A stretch of 64,000 nucleotides of DNA from Mangrovivirga halotolerans. Lineage in GTDB: Bacteria; Bacteroidota; Bacteroidia; Cytophagales; Cyclobacteriaceae. Positions within the stretch are counted from its first letter, which is position 1. Each line of letters starts with the position of its first letter. Shown here one piece after another: positions 1-11,100 of this stretch. The stretch lies in NCBI RefSeq assembly GCF_026241165.1, contig NZ_JAPFQN010000004.1:124001-188000 (forward strand). The letters are read 5' to 3'. The notes below the pieces were generated by a model that saw only the letters and a program-made list of their open reading frames with translations, was not told the DNA's origin and ran no database searches. A program made the position numbers and the translations under genes.

Positions 1-2536
1 CAACCGAATTTAACCCACCTGGCAATTCAATGGCATTAACACCTCCTATATCGGTCACTTTATTTCGAAGACGGGTGTAATTTAAATTGATATTCCAGTT
101 CCAGTCTTCAGTAGTTAATATTCTGTATCCCATTTCAACTTCCCAGCCTTTGTTTGAAATCTCTGCACCATTTGCATATATCTCATCGTATCCGCGGCTA
201 TTGGCAATAGGGAAATCGAGCAAAACATCTTCGGTTACATTATCAAAGTATGTTGTGCTTAGTGAAAGCCTGTTTTTAAAGAACCTAAGGTCAATTCCTA
301 TTTCAGTTTCTTTCTTTCGTTCAGGTCTTAAATCAGGATTTCCAACACTCGTGCTAGGAACGAAAGTTCCATTACCATACAATGGAGTAAATAACGATCC
401 ACCAAATTGATCACTATAATTTGGTGTAACATATTCGTTTCTTGTTCGGTAGAGTTCAGGCTGAACCCCTACTTCACCATAAGAGAATCTTAATTTACCA
501 AAAGAAATCGGCGATAAATCCAAGATTTCAGTAAACTGCCATGCAACAGATATTGAAGGGAAAAGGAATTGATTATCCGATTCAGAGCCAAAAGTAGAAG
601 CTGCTTCTGCTCTAAAAGTACCAGTTACATATAATTGATTAAAAGCTTCAGCAGTTATTGAAGTGTACACTCCAGCTGTTCTTTGACGAAATATTGCACT
701 GGCACTTCGTCGATTTTCAGGTAATGCATTACTAATATCCCTGGTTGTACTGGCAACATCTGTAAATTGAATGAAACTCTCAATCTCATTTGCTTCTACT
801 CTTCTCATATTACTATTATAATTAAATCCCACAAGGCCATTTAATGAAAAATTCTCGCTAAACTGATGTCTTGCTTTAGCGATGAAATCCATGTTTAAAA
901 TAGTATTTGTAGCCAGGTTAGTACCGAAAAGACCAGTTCGATAGGCTCCTGCTGCTGATCCCGGAGTGAAAAACTCCTGTCTGCGTTCACTGTAATGATC
1001 AAGACCTACACGTCCGATAAGATCCAACCATTCTAATGGAGAATAGGTCAAATTTATTGAGTTTATAAATCGATCGACAACCGCAATGTTTTCCTGTTCT
1101 TTAATAGTCCATAGTGGGTTATTATATCCAGGACTAGTACTTTCCCCTAACGGGTTTCTATATGCCCTTTGTCTGTTGGTAATAGGGGCTGCATCAGGTG
1201 ATTCATAATAATCACCGCGGTATCCGGAAATGTCAAAATCGGGAGCATTTCTTAAAAGACCTAAATAAAGTCCAGATGAACTGGCTCCTCTTCTGATTCT
1301 ATTAGAACTAGTTCTGGTATAATTAGAAGTTGATTTAAAGGTGAATTTATTCCCTAAAAGATGTTCAGTATTTAATCGAACTGTAGATCTTCGGTAATCA
1401 GAATTGTCTTTAATAATTCCCTCCTGATTCATATCACTGACGCTGAAGAAAACACTGCTATTTTCCCCACCCCCTGTAACTGATATGTTATTCTCAAAAA
1501 AGTGTCCGGTTTGAAATACCTGGTCAAAATTACTATCGTCAAATATCTCCTGAGATCTTTTGTCGATAATAGGATACCAGGCATTCCCATTCTGATCAAT
1601 GAAAAATTCCCCGTCAGTATCCAGAACATCGCTTCCTCCTTCTCTTTCTGAGATCTTATCCCCCCAGGAATCTCTCGCACCCTGTTCGTAAATTCCATTG
1701 TCTCCCTGACCGAACTTAGATTGGAGCGGGTATCTTCTGTTAATCTTATCTATAGAATAAGTACTTTGAACTCTTACTTTTACTTTCTGATTATATTTTC
1801 CGGATTTAGTAGTAATTACAATTACACCACCTAGCGCCTTGGTTCCCCATAAAGCTGCCGCACTAGCCCCTTTTAGTACAGTCATACTCTCAATATCATT
1901 GGGGTTAAGGTCATTTAATCTGGATTGCTGTGCAATTCGACCATTGCCGTTTCCTCTGACGTCATTACTGATTGGAACTCCGTCTACTACTATTAGTGGA
2001 CCAGTAGGCCTCAGAATAGACGACATTCCTCTTATTTGAATAGCTGCACCTGCACCGGGATCACCACTATTTCTTGATATTCTAACGCCGGAAGACTGAC
2101 CACTTAATGAATTAATAAGTGTTGGTTCTTGTTGTCTGGTAACGGCATCACCAGATACCACCGTGTTGGCATAACCAACCTTATCTTTGTCTTCCTTGAA
2201 TCCAAGGGCAGTGACTACCACCTCTTCCAGTTGTTCAAGGTCTTCCTGCATTATTACATCGATAGTAGTCCTGTTGTTTACAGGTACTTTTTTAGTAGTA
2301 AAGCCAACAAAGCTGAATACTAAGGTTGCGTTTGGATCAACATCGGAAATTGCATACCGGCCTTCAACATTGGTCGTAGCTCCTTTCGATGTTCCTTCTT
2401 GAATAATTGTCACTCCTATTAAAGGCTGTCCTTCATTATCCACAACACGACCGCTCACATTGATCTGAGCAAAGGTTGTGAGGTGAGTAAAGAAACCACA
2501 AGCAAATAATAGCAGTAAATGCGATTTGATTTTCAT
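1..2536 (-). CDS. SusC/RagA-family TonB-linked outer membrane protein, C-terminus cut by the window edge
   Basis: Reading the minus strand from the ATG at 2536 gives a signal peptide ending in TTFAQ, then a CarboxypepD_reg-like domain (VSGRVVDNEGQPLIGVTI, IISDV...FSFVGF), then a TonB plug with the SusC hallmarks QQSSGVRISRNSGDPGAG-like text, IQIRGMSS, PLIVVDGVPI and GASAAALWGTKALGGVI. The remainder to base 1 is aromatic-rich beta-barrel sequence (for example GWEVEMGYRI, WNWNINLNYTRL). About 845 codons are inside the window and SusC proteins usually have about 1000 or more, so perhaps 150-200 residues are missing. Such proteins import glycans or peptides across the outer membrane with a SusD lipoprotein, which would be expected just outside the window. 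The substrate cannot be told from what is visible. Confidence 0.93.
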   Translation of the reverse strand, partial: MKIKSHLLLLFACGFFTHLTTFAQINVSGRVVDNEGQPLIGVTIIQEGTSKGATTNVEGRYAISDVDPNATLVFSFVGFTTKKVPVNNRTTIDVIMQEDLEQLEEVVVTALGFKEDKDKVGYANTVVSGDAVTRQQEPTLINSLSGQSSGVRISRNSGDPGAGAAIQIRGMSSILRPTGPLIVVDGVPISNDVRGNGNGRIAQQSRLNDLNPNDIESMTVLKGASAAALWGTKALGGVIVITTKSGKYNQKVKVRVQSTYSIDKINRRYPLQSKFGQGDNGIYEQGARDSWGDKISEREGGSDVLDTDGEFFIDQNGNAWYPIIDKRSQEIFDDSNFDQVFQTGHFFENNISVTGGGENSSVFFSVSDMNQEGIIKDNSDYRRSTVRLNTEHLLGNKFTFKSTSNYTRTSSNRIRRGASSSGLYLGLLRNAPDFDISGYRGDYYESPDAAPITNRQRAYRNPLGESTSPGYNNPLWTIKEQENIAVVDRFINSINLTYSPLEWLDLIGRVGLDHYSERRQEFFTPGSAAGAYRTGLFGTNLATNTILNMDFIAKARHQFSENFSLNGLVGFNYNSNMRRVEANEIESFIQFTDVASTTRDISNALPENRRSASAIFRQRTAGVYTSITAEAFNQLYVTGTFRAEAASTFGSESDNQFLFPSISVAWQFTEILDLSPISFGKLRFSYGEVGVQPELYRTRNEYVTPNYSDQFGGSLFTPLYGNGTFVPSTSVGNPDLRPERKKETEIGIDLRFFKNRLSLSTTYFDNVTEDVLLDFPIANSRGYDEIYANGAEISNKGWEVEMGYRILTTEDWNWNINLNYTRLRNKVTDIGGVNAIELPGGLNSV

Positions 2537-2773
2537 GTTTACTTGATTTAGGTAATTTATAAGGGTTAACTATTCGTTTGAATTTGATTTTTACCGGGGC
2601 ATATTGATAAAACTCCAATTCACACTCTATTTCTAAGTATAAAGGGAAAAAAATAAAAAAGTGGCTTTTTAGTAAACTATAAGCGTTTTTAAGGAATTTT
2701 ATCGATTTTCAACGATTCGACTCTTCAATTTTTGTATTGTTTAAGTGACACTTTTCCTTATATTTAAAATCTA

Positions 2774-3916
2774 ATGGAAGATTTGCATTCAGAATTTGTC
2801 AGGAAGCTCTCAAAACTGTTCGGATCATATGATAAAGAACATAAAAGATTTGAAAAGAGCAGTAACTCCGAAATAGCCAGGGAGCTAGGGTATAGCGACG
2901 CCCAATTTTCACGATTGATCAATAATTCTGCCTCTGAAGGTGAGTATCACAGAGCCATCCAAAACGTCGAGCGGATATTAAGGATCAATCACCTTGAAAG
3001 AAAAGTTGACTCACTCGAAGGTAAGCGAATCCCCTATGTGAAATACGGTATTATTTTAGTTGGGATTGTCATTGCAGCTTCCGTGATTTATTTTGGTATA
3101 CGACTATCATCTAATACATCTTCTGCAATTCAGGTATCAGAAACTTCACGGGAGGATATGCTTAACTGGGCTTTTGAAACCTCATTTATTAATTCTTATC
3201 GCAAGCTGGATGATATGCCTGCTGATTGTAACATTCCTTGCTATAAGTTGCAAGGTAAATGGGAGCTGGATCACACATATAAACTCCCTTTTTTCAGAGA
3301 AAGAAATGGTTTTCATTACCTAGCTACTAATGTAACCATGTATTCCAGATGCTATACTGAAAAATCACCTGATGGTAGATTGCTTGAAGGGTATGAATAT
3401 CAGCAACATGAAATCTGGTACGACAAAAGGGAACTTCCCTTTGATACCTTTCTTGAAGAGACGAGAGAAACCGGATTAACTGAAGAATATCAGAATTTAG
3501 AATTTAAAGAAGATGAAAATTTTGTAAAGCTTGCTACGCTCCATACATTTTTCAGAAATGAATTTGAAATAGATTCAGGATTCATGTACAGAACCGGAAA
3601 AGTGATCGGAAGGGACCTTGAATTTTCAGATAATGAAGAACTACTCGAATTACTCGGTTCGGAAGAATTGATCAGAGATATAAAAAATGAATTAAATCAG
3701 ATCGCAGCTAACCGATTAAAAGATTTCAGTCGCCCGATATCTTGTACTCCTGCTAAGCTACCCCGTGAAGATTTTCATGAATACAGCGATGGAGACCGGT
3801 TATCTTTCAATTGTAAACTGACTACCTCCCGAATGTCTATTGATTATACAAAAGCCTATCGGTTAGTTGATCAGTTTATTAAGAATAAATGCAGAGAGAA
3901 GGTCGTTTCGAATTGA
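2774..3916 (+). CDS. Membrane-anchored helix-turn-helix protein of unknown function
   Basis: 380 residues. Residues 30-50 (NSEIARELGYSDAQFSRLIN) read as a helix-turn-helix; residues 62-84 are charged and may form a coiled coil; residues 89-110 are one transmembrane helix; the remaining ~270 residues have no recognised family and contain several Cys (CNIPC, ISCTP, NKCREK). The topology predicted is a cytoplasmic DNA-binding-like head and an extracytoplasmic sensor-like domain. It is transcribed divergently from the SusC gene across a 237-bp gap, which is compatible with a regulator of that transporter, but it is not an anti-sigma factor or hybrid two-component protein of the usual Sus type. 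The HTH call is by eye; the function is inferred only from architecture and position. Confidence 0.8.
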   Translation: MEDLHSEFVRKLSKLFGSYDKEHKRFEKSSNSEIARELGYSDAQFSRLINNSASEGEYHRAIQNVERILRINHLERKVDSLEGKRIPYVKYGIILVGIVIAASVIYFGIRLSSNTSSAIQVSETSREDMLNWAFETSFINSYRKLDDMPADCNIPCYKLQGKWELDHTYKLPFFRERNGFHYLATNVTMYSRCYTEKSPDGRLLEGYEYQQHEIWYDKRELPFDTFLEETRETGLTEEYQNLEFKEDENFVKLATLHTFFRNEFEIDSGFMYRTGKVIGRDLEFSDNEELLELLGSEELIRDIKNELNQIAANRLKDFSRPISCTPAKLPREDFHEYSDGDRLSFNCKLTTSRMSIDYTKAYRLVDQFIKNKCREKVVSN

Positions 3917-4523
3917 GGGGAGTTAGTTATTGGAGATTTGTTATTAAGTTATTAGTACCCTTCACTCGAAAATGGAGAACCTCTTAGATGCTGATAGGCT
4001 ATGCCTCGTCGGTAGGATTTACGAGGATTGAAAAAGATTCACAGGATTGCTCTTGACTCGAATAAGAAAATAAACCGCAATGGCGCAAAGGTCGCAAAGC
4101 TAAAAGCCCTGACACTGTAAGTCGTCAAGGGGAAAAACAGCAAGCTGTTTATATTATTCACCATAGAGGATTTGGAGAACACAGAGATAATTGCTGGCGC
4201 AATTTTACTGTTCTTCGAGATGTTAGCACAGCGCATCTGGAATCGAAGATGCTGACATTTATCGTCAGTAGTTTAGATACATTAGGATCTTAGATCCGAA
4301 TTGACTGGTTCGTGGAGACACGAACCAGGGCGGCTAAACTATTCAGTGTATTAACCCGGATTTAAATCCGGATTATTCCCGGTTCGACATACCCTGCTGA
4401 ACATATCGAACAGCTGCTTTTAATCTTGCAGCAGTTATACTTTGATGATTCACTTTCCACTCTATACTCTCACTCACTTAATTCTGGCGCCAGCGTCGCG
4501 CTGGTGCCGTAAAACAACCTAAA
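3917..4523. repeat. Composite palindromic intergenic repeat cluster
   Basis: No gene is seen. The stretch is a chain of modules that recur elsewhere: an AT-rich 'ttattaagttattag' word, a hairpin CTGATAGGCTATGCCTCGTC at 3991-4010, 'aggattgctcttgactcga', a 'gcgcaaaggtcgcaaag' module at 4083-4099, a hairpin insert at 4107-4132 (CCCTGACACTG...GTCAAGGG), 'aacagcaagctgtt', a 'cacagaga' module, the palindrome 'ttcgagatg...gcgcatct', a hairpin at 4252-4268 (CTGACATTTATCGTCAG), 'ggatcttagatcc' and 'ggttcgtggagacacgaacc'. The neighbouring genes converge here. Confidence 0.85.
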
Positions 4524-5846
4524 TTATATCTTCGAAATATCCTCCAGTACATTCAGGCTTTCATCGACTTCGCCATCAGTATTAATTACACAAGGAGTGA
4601 GTCGGGCATAAGAAATACGATATGGTGAAGAACTGGCAACAACATTTCGGTCATGGAAATGCTTAACTGAATCTTTTGCTTCTTGCTTTCCGACTATAAA
4701 ACAGTTTATTCCGGCAGATAAATTCGGATCCATTGGTGTTAGCAAATCGACACCTTTAATATTTTTTATCCCTTCTTTTAATTTGGTATTCAACTGAGTT
4801 GTACGTTGGTGCACATTACTTCTTCCCATTTCCATCTGAAAATCGAATGCTGTATTTAGGGCCCATCGGTGATCAAAAGCATGAAAGCCACCCGGACTGA
4901 TCAACTGGTTAAAAGTGACTTCGCCCTCTGGCGGGTACCCCATCCACATGATGTATGGATTCATTGAGAAAGCCGGAATTGTCGGACGAACGAAATCCCA
5001 TGCATTTCTTCTGGCATAAAGTACTCCTGTTCCCCTTGGGCCAAAGATCCATTTATGAGTTCCTGCCGAAAAGAAATCACATCCCATAGCCGAGATATCT
5101 TCATCCTGGTTGCCAAATCCATGAACACCATCGACAGCAAAGTAGATTCTTTTCTCAGGACTACGACTGGCATTAGCTTCTTCGACAACATCGGCAATAG
5201 CCCGGATAGGAAGTTTTACCCCAGTACAGGAATGTACATGGGTAACCATGATTACTCTAGTTTTATCAGTGATAGCATTAGCAATATTTGTCGTCACTTC
5301 ATCAACAGTAATTGTCCGTGGATCTTTATATTCATCAATTCTTTTTACCGTTGCGCCTGTTTTTTCGCAGGCATAGTCGATCGACATATCAGTGACATAG
5401 TGATCATGAGTAGTAGAAAGTATTTCATCGCCGGGTTTAAGTTTCATGCCAGCAAAGAGGAGGGAAGTTCCCATGGTAGTACTATCGGTGAGGGCTATTT
5501 CTTCGGGCTGGACATTCATATACCTGGCAGCTGCTTTTGCAACTGCCCATTCTGCTTTATCCGATTCTTCTTCCCAGTACAAAACCGGGTTTTTGTCATA
5601 TGCATCCCGATGTTTTTGAATCGCATCGCGTACTGGTTTCGGATGTGAGGCCAGAAGCATCTGAGCCATTTGTACCTGGCTGGTATCGAGGATAAACTGG
5701 GATCGAACACTTTTCCAGGTACCGTCAAGTGGCTTAGGGTCATTAATTAATGTTTTTTTGCTTGAGGAGGCTGTTAATGAAGCCGGTAATGTTGCAGTTA
5801 GGCCTAAAGCTAAACCTGAAGAACGGAGGAATTTGCGTCTGTCCAT
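4524..5846 (-). CDS. Tat-exported class V aminotransferase-fold PLP enzyme (isopenicillin N epimerase-like)
   Basis: 440 residues. The N-terminus MDRRKFLRSSGLALGLTA is a twin-arginine signal followed by a hydrophobic stretch ending near ASLTASS. The body is fold-type I: TDSTTMGTSLL (phosphate-binding region, ~121-130), HDHYVTD (~147-153), AVDGVHGFG with the ring-stacking Asp239, and SAGTHKWIFGPRGTG with the Schiff-base Lys265. This places it in the cysteine desulfurase/isopenicillin N epimerase-like branch of class V. Because the Tat route exports folded proteins, the cofactor is probably loaded before export to the periplasm. The substrate is unknown. It stands alone between two repeat clusters, so context gives no help. 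Confidence 0.88.
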   Translation of the reverse strand: MDRRKFLRSSGLALGLTATLPASLTASSSKKTLINDPKPLDGTWKSVRSQFILDTSQVQMAQMLLASHPKPVRDAIQKHRDAYDKNPVLYWEEESDKAEWAVAKAAARYMNVQPEEIALTDSTTMGTSLLFAGMKLKPGDEILSTTHDHYVTDMSIDYACEKTGATVKRIDEYKDPRTITVDEVTTNIANAITDKTRVIMVTHVHSCTGVKLPIRAIADVVEEANASRSPEKRIYFAVDGVHGFGNQDEDISAMGCDFFSAGTHKWIFGPRGTGVLYARRNAWDFVRPTIPAFSMNPYIMWMGYPPEGEVTFNQLISPGGFHAFDHRWALNTAFDFQMEMGRSNVHQRTTQLNTKLKEGIKNIKGVDLLTPMDPNLSAGINCFIVGKQEAKDSVKHFHDRNVVASSSPYRISYARLTPCVINTDGEVDESLNVLEDISKI

Positions 5847-7339
5847 GGTAAGGTATGGTTTGATAGTTTATATAAGTTAGTGATTTTTGGTGGGATTTAG
5901 TTATTAAGTTATTGGGGAATTAGGTTATTAGTTGTTAGTCCACTTGACTTGATGATTGTCTGAATTTGTAAATGCTGACACACAAAGTGTCGTCAGTACA
6001 GGATTGAAAAAGATTAACAGGATTACTCTTAACACGTAAAAAAAAGAAACACCCCGGAAAGACACAGAGTCCACAAAGCCGAAGGTGCTGACATTTATCG
6101 TCAGTAAAAATTGCTGACGCAATTTGTTCGGAAATCGAGAATCACAAGAACTCCAACAGTTAAATTTTAAAATAGAGCTGCATAGAAAAGCGCGGTGGCA
6201 AGGACGAAATTCCGGAGGGTGGGATGGGAATTTGTGGGTAAGGCGGATTAATTTCGTTTTGACTTTTTTGCTTCGTTTTTGTGTCAAGACAAAAATGAAA
6301 GGTGAAAAATTGTCTGAATCAGAATTTACCGAATTCAAAGATAAAAAGGATTGCTCTTGACTCGAATTAAAAAAACACACCGCAAGGACGCAAAGATCGC
6401 AATGAAAAACAGCAAGCTATTAATTTTTCCGTAGATCATTTAACTGTGACATCGAAATCAGAAGATCGTTGAGGAAATACAACAGGCTCAAAGAAGAAAG
6501 TTGATACCATAAGTTCGGAACACTGGAGTCAAAAGTATTCTTATATTTAAATTAATTAATTAATTCATAGAAAGGCGCGGTAGGAATGACGATATCACGA
6601 GCCGTAGGTGCTGACATCAACGTTAGGAGATCGTCAGTAGGTCGAAGACCATGACAAGCGATAGCTTCGTCATTGGTGGGAAGGTAGTGTGTAAGGAGGT
6701 TTGATATTGTCTTGATTTTTTGGTCCATTTTTTATCAAGAAAAAAGGACAAGAAAGATTGTCTGAATCTTAAGAATGCTGCCAAGCTTTGCTTCGTTCCT
6801 GTGCTGACAACAATAAGTTTCGTCAGTAAGTAAGATTTTACCGAATATATAGATTAAAAAAGATTACTCTTGAGTCGAAACCAAAATACACCTTTACATT
6901 TTACAAACAGATTTTTCCTTGCTGCTTCGCCTTTCGGCTTTCAGCACAAGACAAGGAAATGACGGCTATAGGTTGGATAGTGCTTTTGAGGAACTAAGAA
7001 AGAATGATAAAATATAACTGCTGCTTTTCTAGATGTTAGCGAACCGCATCTCGATGTCAAAATACATTAGGATCTTAGAACCGTATTGTAACTGGTTCGT
7101 GGAGACACGAACCAGGGCGGTCTTGGTAGTATTAACCCGGATTTCAACCAATTAACAGGATTAACAATCAAGGTTAATCCTTTTTTAATCCTGTAAATCG
7201 CGGTTCAGACAATTATCACTCAACCCTTGAACAATAAACGGTAAATGCCAATAATCTTGACATTTAGATTTAGGGCGGGATAAAAAATAAAATATAATTT
7301 AAAATTTCACGACAGAAAATTTCAAGTTAAAAGTTTAGT
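5847..7339. repeat. 1.5-kb composite palindromic intergenic repeat cluster
   Basis: No gene is seen, and stops interrupt all frames except short chance frames. It carries hairpin inserts at 5975-5996 (CTGACACACAAAGTGTCGTC...), 6088-6104, 6611-6636, 6651-6673 and 6803-6826, plus the modules 'gcaaagatcgcaa', 'cttgactcgaa', 'tgtctgaat' (5957, 6313, 6759), 'ggatcttagaacc' and 'ggttcgtggagacacgaacc'. Two partial copies of the same longer unit are visible: 'aaagcgcggtggcaaggacg' near 6186 without an insert, and 'aaaggcgcggtaggaatgacg' near 6571 with a 73-bp insert. A module at about 6903-6990 (caaacagatttttccttgct...) recurs at 12.5, 16.2, 22.6, 45.5 and 49.7 kb. Confidence 0.85.
6602..6674. repeat. 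73-bp double-hairpin block (copy 1, + orientation)
   Basis: This is the reverse complement, with only a few differences, of the block at 58597-58669, and it has the same length. It contains two hairpins, CTGACATCAACGTTAGGAGA...GTCAG and ATGACAAGCGATAGC...GTCAT, joined by GGTCGAAGACC. The flanks on both sides ('gatatcacgag' left, 'ggtgggaaggtagtgtgtaagg' region right) are also the reverse complement of the flanks at 58.6 kb, so both blocks sit at the same position in the same larger repeat. Confidence 0.85.
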
Positions 7340-7387
7340 TGCTCATATTTGCACTGGAATTTTTTTCAACCAAAACTATTTATTGAC

Positions 7388-8140
7388 ATGCGAATTTTTA
7401 AGATCAATGCAGGTATAGCTGCCTTGCTATCACTATGCTTTTTTGTAATTACATCATCATGCAATCCCGATGAAGAAGTAGGTCCTGAAGAAGTAAATGA
7501 TATTCCTCGTGACGGATTAGTAGCATTTTACCCTTTTAATGGAAATTTCAATGACGAAAGTGGAGTGGGAGATTCAGCGGCGCATCTTGTTAATAATGGT
7601 GGAAGTCTGACTACAGACAGATATGGGAATCCAAATAGTGCATACTCAGCTAATTTCAATGAGTACTTAGTAGCTAATAATGGTAAATTCGAATTTGAAT
7701 CTGATTTCACCATATCAGTTTGGGTTAAATCGGAAAGAAATGAAGAAAATAAGAATACTGAAATTTTTGTTTATAATAATGGGTATGAATTAGGATATTT
7801 AGCTGATTTTATAAATAAATATAATTGCGTCATCGATGATTATAAAATCGTCGAGTCAAATGAATATGATAATCCAACCGACTGGCATCATGTCTGTTTT
7901 TCTTATCAGGCTAATAACAGAGAAACTAAAATCTATGTTGATGGTGTATTAAATGCTTCTAAAATACATGGTGAAGGACGGGTAGCGATTAGGACGAGCG
8001 AGATCTATTTCTTTGGTGGAGAGTTGTACTATTTTCCTTATGTAAAGTTTAATGGACAAGGAGATGATATAGCAGTGTATAATAGATTATTAACTGTTAA
8101 TGAAGTGAAACAGCTTTTTAATCAGGAAATCACTAAATAA
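7388..8140 (+). CDS. LamG/concanavalin A-like lipoprotein
   Basis: The chosen ATG at 7388 gives MRIFKINAGIAALLSLCFF then the lipobox ITSSC; an upstream in-frame ATG at 7349 would put a hydrophilic extension before the signal and sits almost on a -7-like sequence (CATATTTG near 7339). About 250 residues. After an acidic linker the domain starts DGLVAFYPFNGNFNDESG and ends with DWHHVCFSYQ...IYVDGVLNAS and GDDIAVYNRLLTVNEVKQLF, the standard LamG laminin-G-like jelly roll that binds glycans or other ligands. The stop is 3 bases before the next start, so it is probably cotranscribed with the large T9SS protein downstream. Confidence 0.88.
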   Translation: MRIFKINAGIAALLSLCFFVITSSCNPDEEVGPEEVNDIPRDGLVAFYPFNGNFNDESGVGDSAAHLVNNGGSLTTDRYGNPNSAYSANFNEYLVANNGKFEFESDFTISVWVKSERNEENKNTEIFVYNNGYELGYLADFINKYNCVIDDYKIVESNEYDNPTDWHHVCFSYQANNRETKIYVDGVLNASKIHGEGRVAIRTSEIYFFGGELYYFPYVKFNGQGDDIAVYNRLLTVNEVKQLFNQEITK

Positions 8141-8143
8141 ACT

Positions 8144-11100
8144 ATGAAACTTTTTGTTAGCGCAATAGGGCTATTTTTGCTCAGTTCTTTTTTTTCACTT
8201 CTTGAAGCAGAAAATTTATATACTATTGATTCAAATGGTGACTTTGTACAAAGTGGAATTTTCTGTCAGGGAGAAAATGTAATATTTTATTTCCTCAAAC
8301 CTGCAGGTTTTCAGGAAGGAGATGAAAATTATTACAGTTTGGAAATCTCTGGAGTAGTTGAAGTAGCTACATTTTCTTCATCAAATTCTTTTGTGAAAAT
8401 AGAATATGCCATACCAAGTGATTTCTATCAGACCAATAATTCATATAATGTTGAAGTGATACTTCCCCCAGCTAATGCCAATGAAAGTGAAGTAGTAATT
8501 GCCTCAGGATTTACAATTACCGTAAGAGAAACACCATCAGTTGAAAGTTTCACATTAATAGACAAAGACGCTGAGGATAATACTTATTCCAATACTGATT
8601 CCCAGGTATTTATTGATGGAGGCTCAAGTAACTCTAATGTGGCCACTGATTTTTATTATGGCGATGGAGTTTTTAATAACAGGTATTTTTATCCCGATCG
8701 CGTTAATCCTGGTCAAAATTCTGTTTTTTATCAACCATTTATCCAGCATTCGGGTATTAAATGTAAAGCAGAGCCGGCAGAAGTGACTGTAACAGTTAAT
8801 AGTAATAATTTTAACTACATTATTTTTGATGAAAGTTCCGAACTAAAAAACAGGAATTTTCTTTGCGAAAGCGTGACTCCGGGCTATACCTATAGTTTTC
8901 AATTTAAAATTGATCCATATACTTCAACGCAATATACAACTAGTGATAATTGTGATATTTCATACACTACTACCCAAACTACTGTAGATGATATTTATCT
9001 GGAATATTATAATAATGGAAGTCAGAAGGTAAATGTAACGTATTCTAAAAATGCAGATGGCTGGTGGGTTGGTAGTGCTGTCATTCCTTCTAACCTGCCA
9101 TCAACTGTAAGCTATCTGAATTTAAAAATTGCAGGGAGCAGAAGAAGGATTAAAAAAGTCTCCGGTACCTCAGAGTGTAAAACAAAATATAATGATGGAG
9201 AAATTTTTGATACTACTTATCCAATAACTGCAGCATTTATTTATTCCAGAAATGATCCCGTTCCCGTTTTATCAATTTCTGATGAATCCCCTGCTTTTTG
9301 CAAAGACAATGATACCCCGATATTAATTTCAAACTCTTTCGAAGGCTCAAACAATGGAATGAATCCCGATTCAACAAAAGGTATGTTGAAATTTAGGTAT
9401 GAAACCGGCGATTTTAAATCATTTCCTTCAGATGAATTTATTCCATCAGCCTATTCAGCAGGGACTTATGCTTTTAAATACTTTTATAATGAGAATAATA
9501 CCGATTACCGGTTTTGCTCCCAGGAGTCTGAAACTATTACTTTAGAGGTAGTTCCCATTCCTTCCGCACAAACTGAATTTCCTGAAAAAGCCTGTGTGGG
9601 CGATGAAGTGATTTTTACTTCTCCCGGGGCAGAACTTGAAGGAGCTTCTTACTTATGGAGTTTCGGTGATGGTGATTCTCTAAACAGTAAAATGGATTCG
9701 AGAACTTTTGATCGGGAAAGTGCCTATTCAGTGAGTTTAAAGGTGACCAGTAAGGAAGGATGTATTGGTCACTCTGATTCTAAATTCATCAATATTACAT
9801 CGTATCCTGAAATCGATTTTTCATATTATGGCGGGTGTTCAGGCTACGAGACCGAGCTTGTCCCATCCCTGTTGAATTCTGAAATCTTACTTGAATCTCA
9901 AATAGATACATGGAAATGGAGTATCAATGGGGAAGAAAAAGTTCAAAAAGAACTGATTCATACATTTAATTCAAATGGGATGGACTCAGTTACTCTTTCT
10001 GCTACATCAGAGGCAGGTTGTGAAACAATTATTTCCAGGAATATATTTATTCAGCCTGTTGTGGACGTATACAACTACTTCGAAACATTTGATGATGACA
10101 TTTACCCGGGTTGGGTAGCAAGCGGTCAGGTAAGACCTGAAGATAATTCCAGTTGGCTGGAAAACGATCAGTTTAAAAATAAAGCAGGAGTCTGGGCTAC
10201 AAATAAGAATAGAGGTTCTTACTTCAATTCAGAAAGTTCTTACCTTGAGTCTCCATGTTTTATCCTTGAAAATACCATTTTTCCTATGCTCGATTTGACG
10301 ATCGCTTCGGAAACAGATTTTCAGGCTGATGGAGTAATATTGGAATATTCTCTTAATGGAGGTGAAAACTGGAGTAAGGTTGGCGAATTAGGCACTGGAA
10401 TAGGCTGGTATAATGCAAAGAATTTATTAGGCGTACCGGGAACTGATAATGCCACCAGGGAAGGTTGGACAGGGAAATTTGATTGGCAAAAAGCCTCTTT
10501 TCAACTTGATGGGATAAAATTTGAACAAAGTCAGGTCAATACACCGGTGAAATTTCGTTTTGCCTTTGGTTCTAACGCCGATAATCCGATTGATGACACA
10601 TTAAGCGGTTTTGCTATTGATGAGTTTTCCATCGTTGAAAGAAACAGGATAATGGTTATTGAAACATTTACGAATGTTCATTCATCTCTTTACGAGCAAT
10701 CGAATCAATATTTAAATAGTTTTCTCGCTGGCAAGGAAGACCAGGTGATTGATATAAGGTATCATATAACAGATATCCAGGGAGATCCGGTTAACCAGTT
10801 AAATAAGGCGGATTTTAGCGCCAAAAGGTTGCACTATGGGATTGATGTCTCGCCACGGACTGTCTTTGATGGTACATTTAATAAGGAATTGAATTTCCCG
10901 GTTTTCCTGAATGACTTTGGAAATAAAACCTATGATCGCAGATCGTTGGTTTCAGCTCCTTTTAATCTTGAACTCCAAAAAGTAGAATATGTTGATAGTA
11001 TCAGCCTGACAGCCAGGATAACTAAAAATATCACTCCCGAAGATTTTGAGGGAGACTTGGTATTAATGGTTGGGCTACTTCAAAAGTCTTTAATACTGGA

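Noticed and set aside
5055-5648. 197-codon open frame antisense to the PLP enzyme
   Set aside because: Shadow frame; the opposite strand has complete class V aminotransferase motifs.
5928-6380. 150-codon minus-strand frame upstream of the PLP enzyme
   Set aside because: Lies wholly in repeat modules and the same words appear elsewhere in other frames.
3917-7339. CRISPR-like array of repeated hairpins
   Set aside because: The repeats differ in core sequence and are not regularly spaced, and there are no cas genes.
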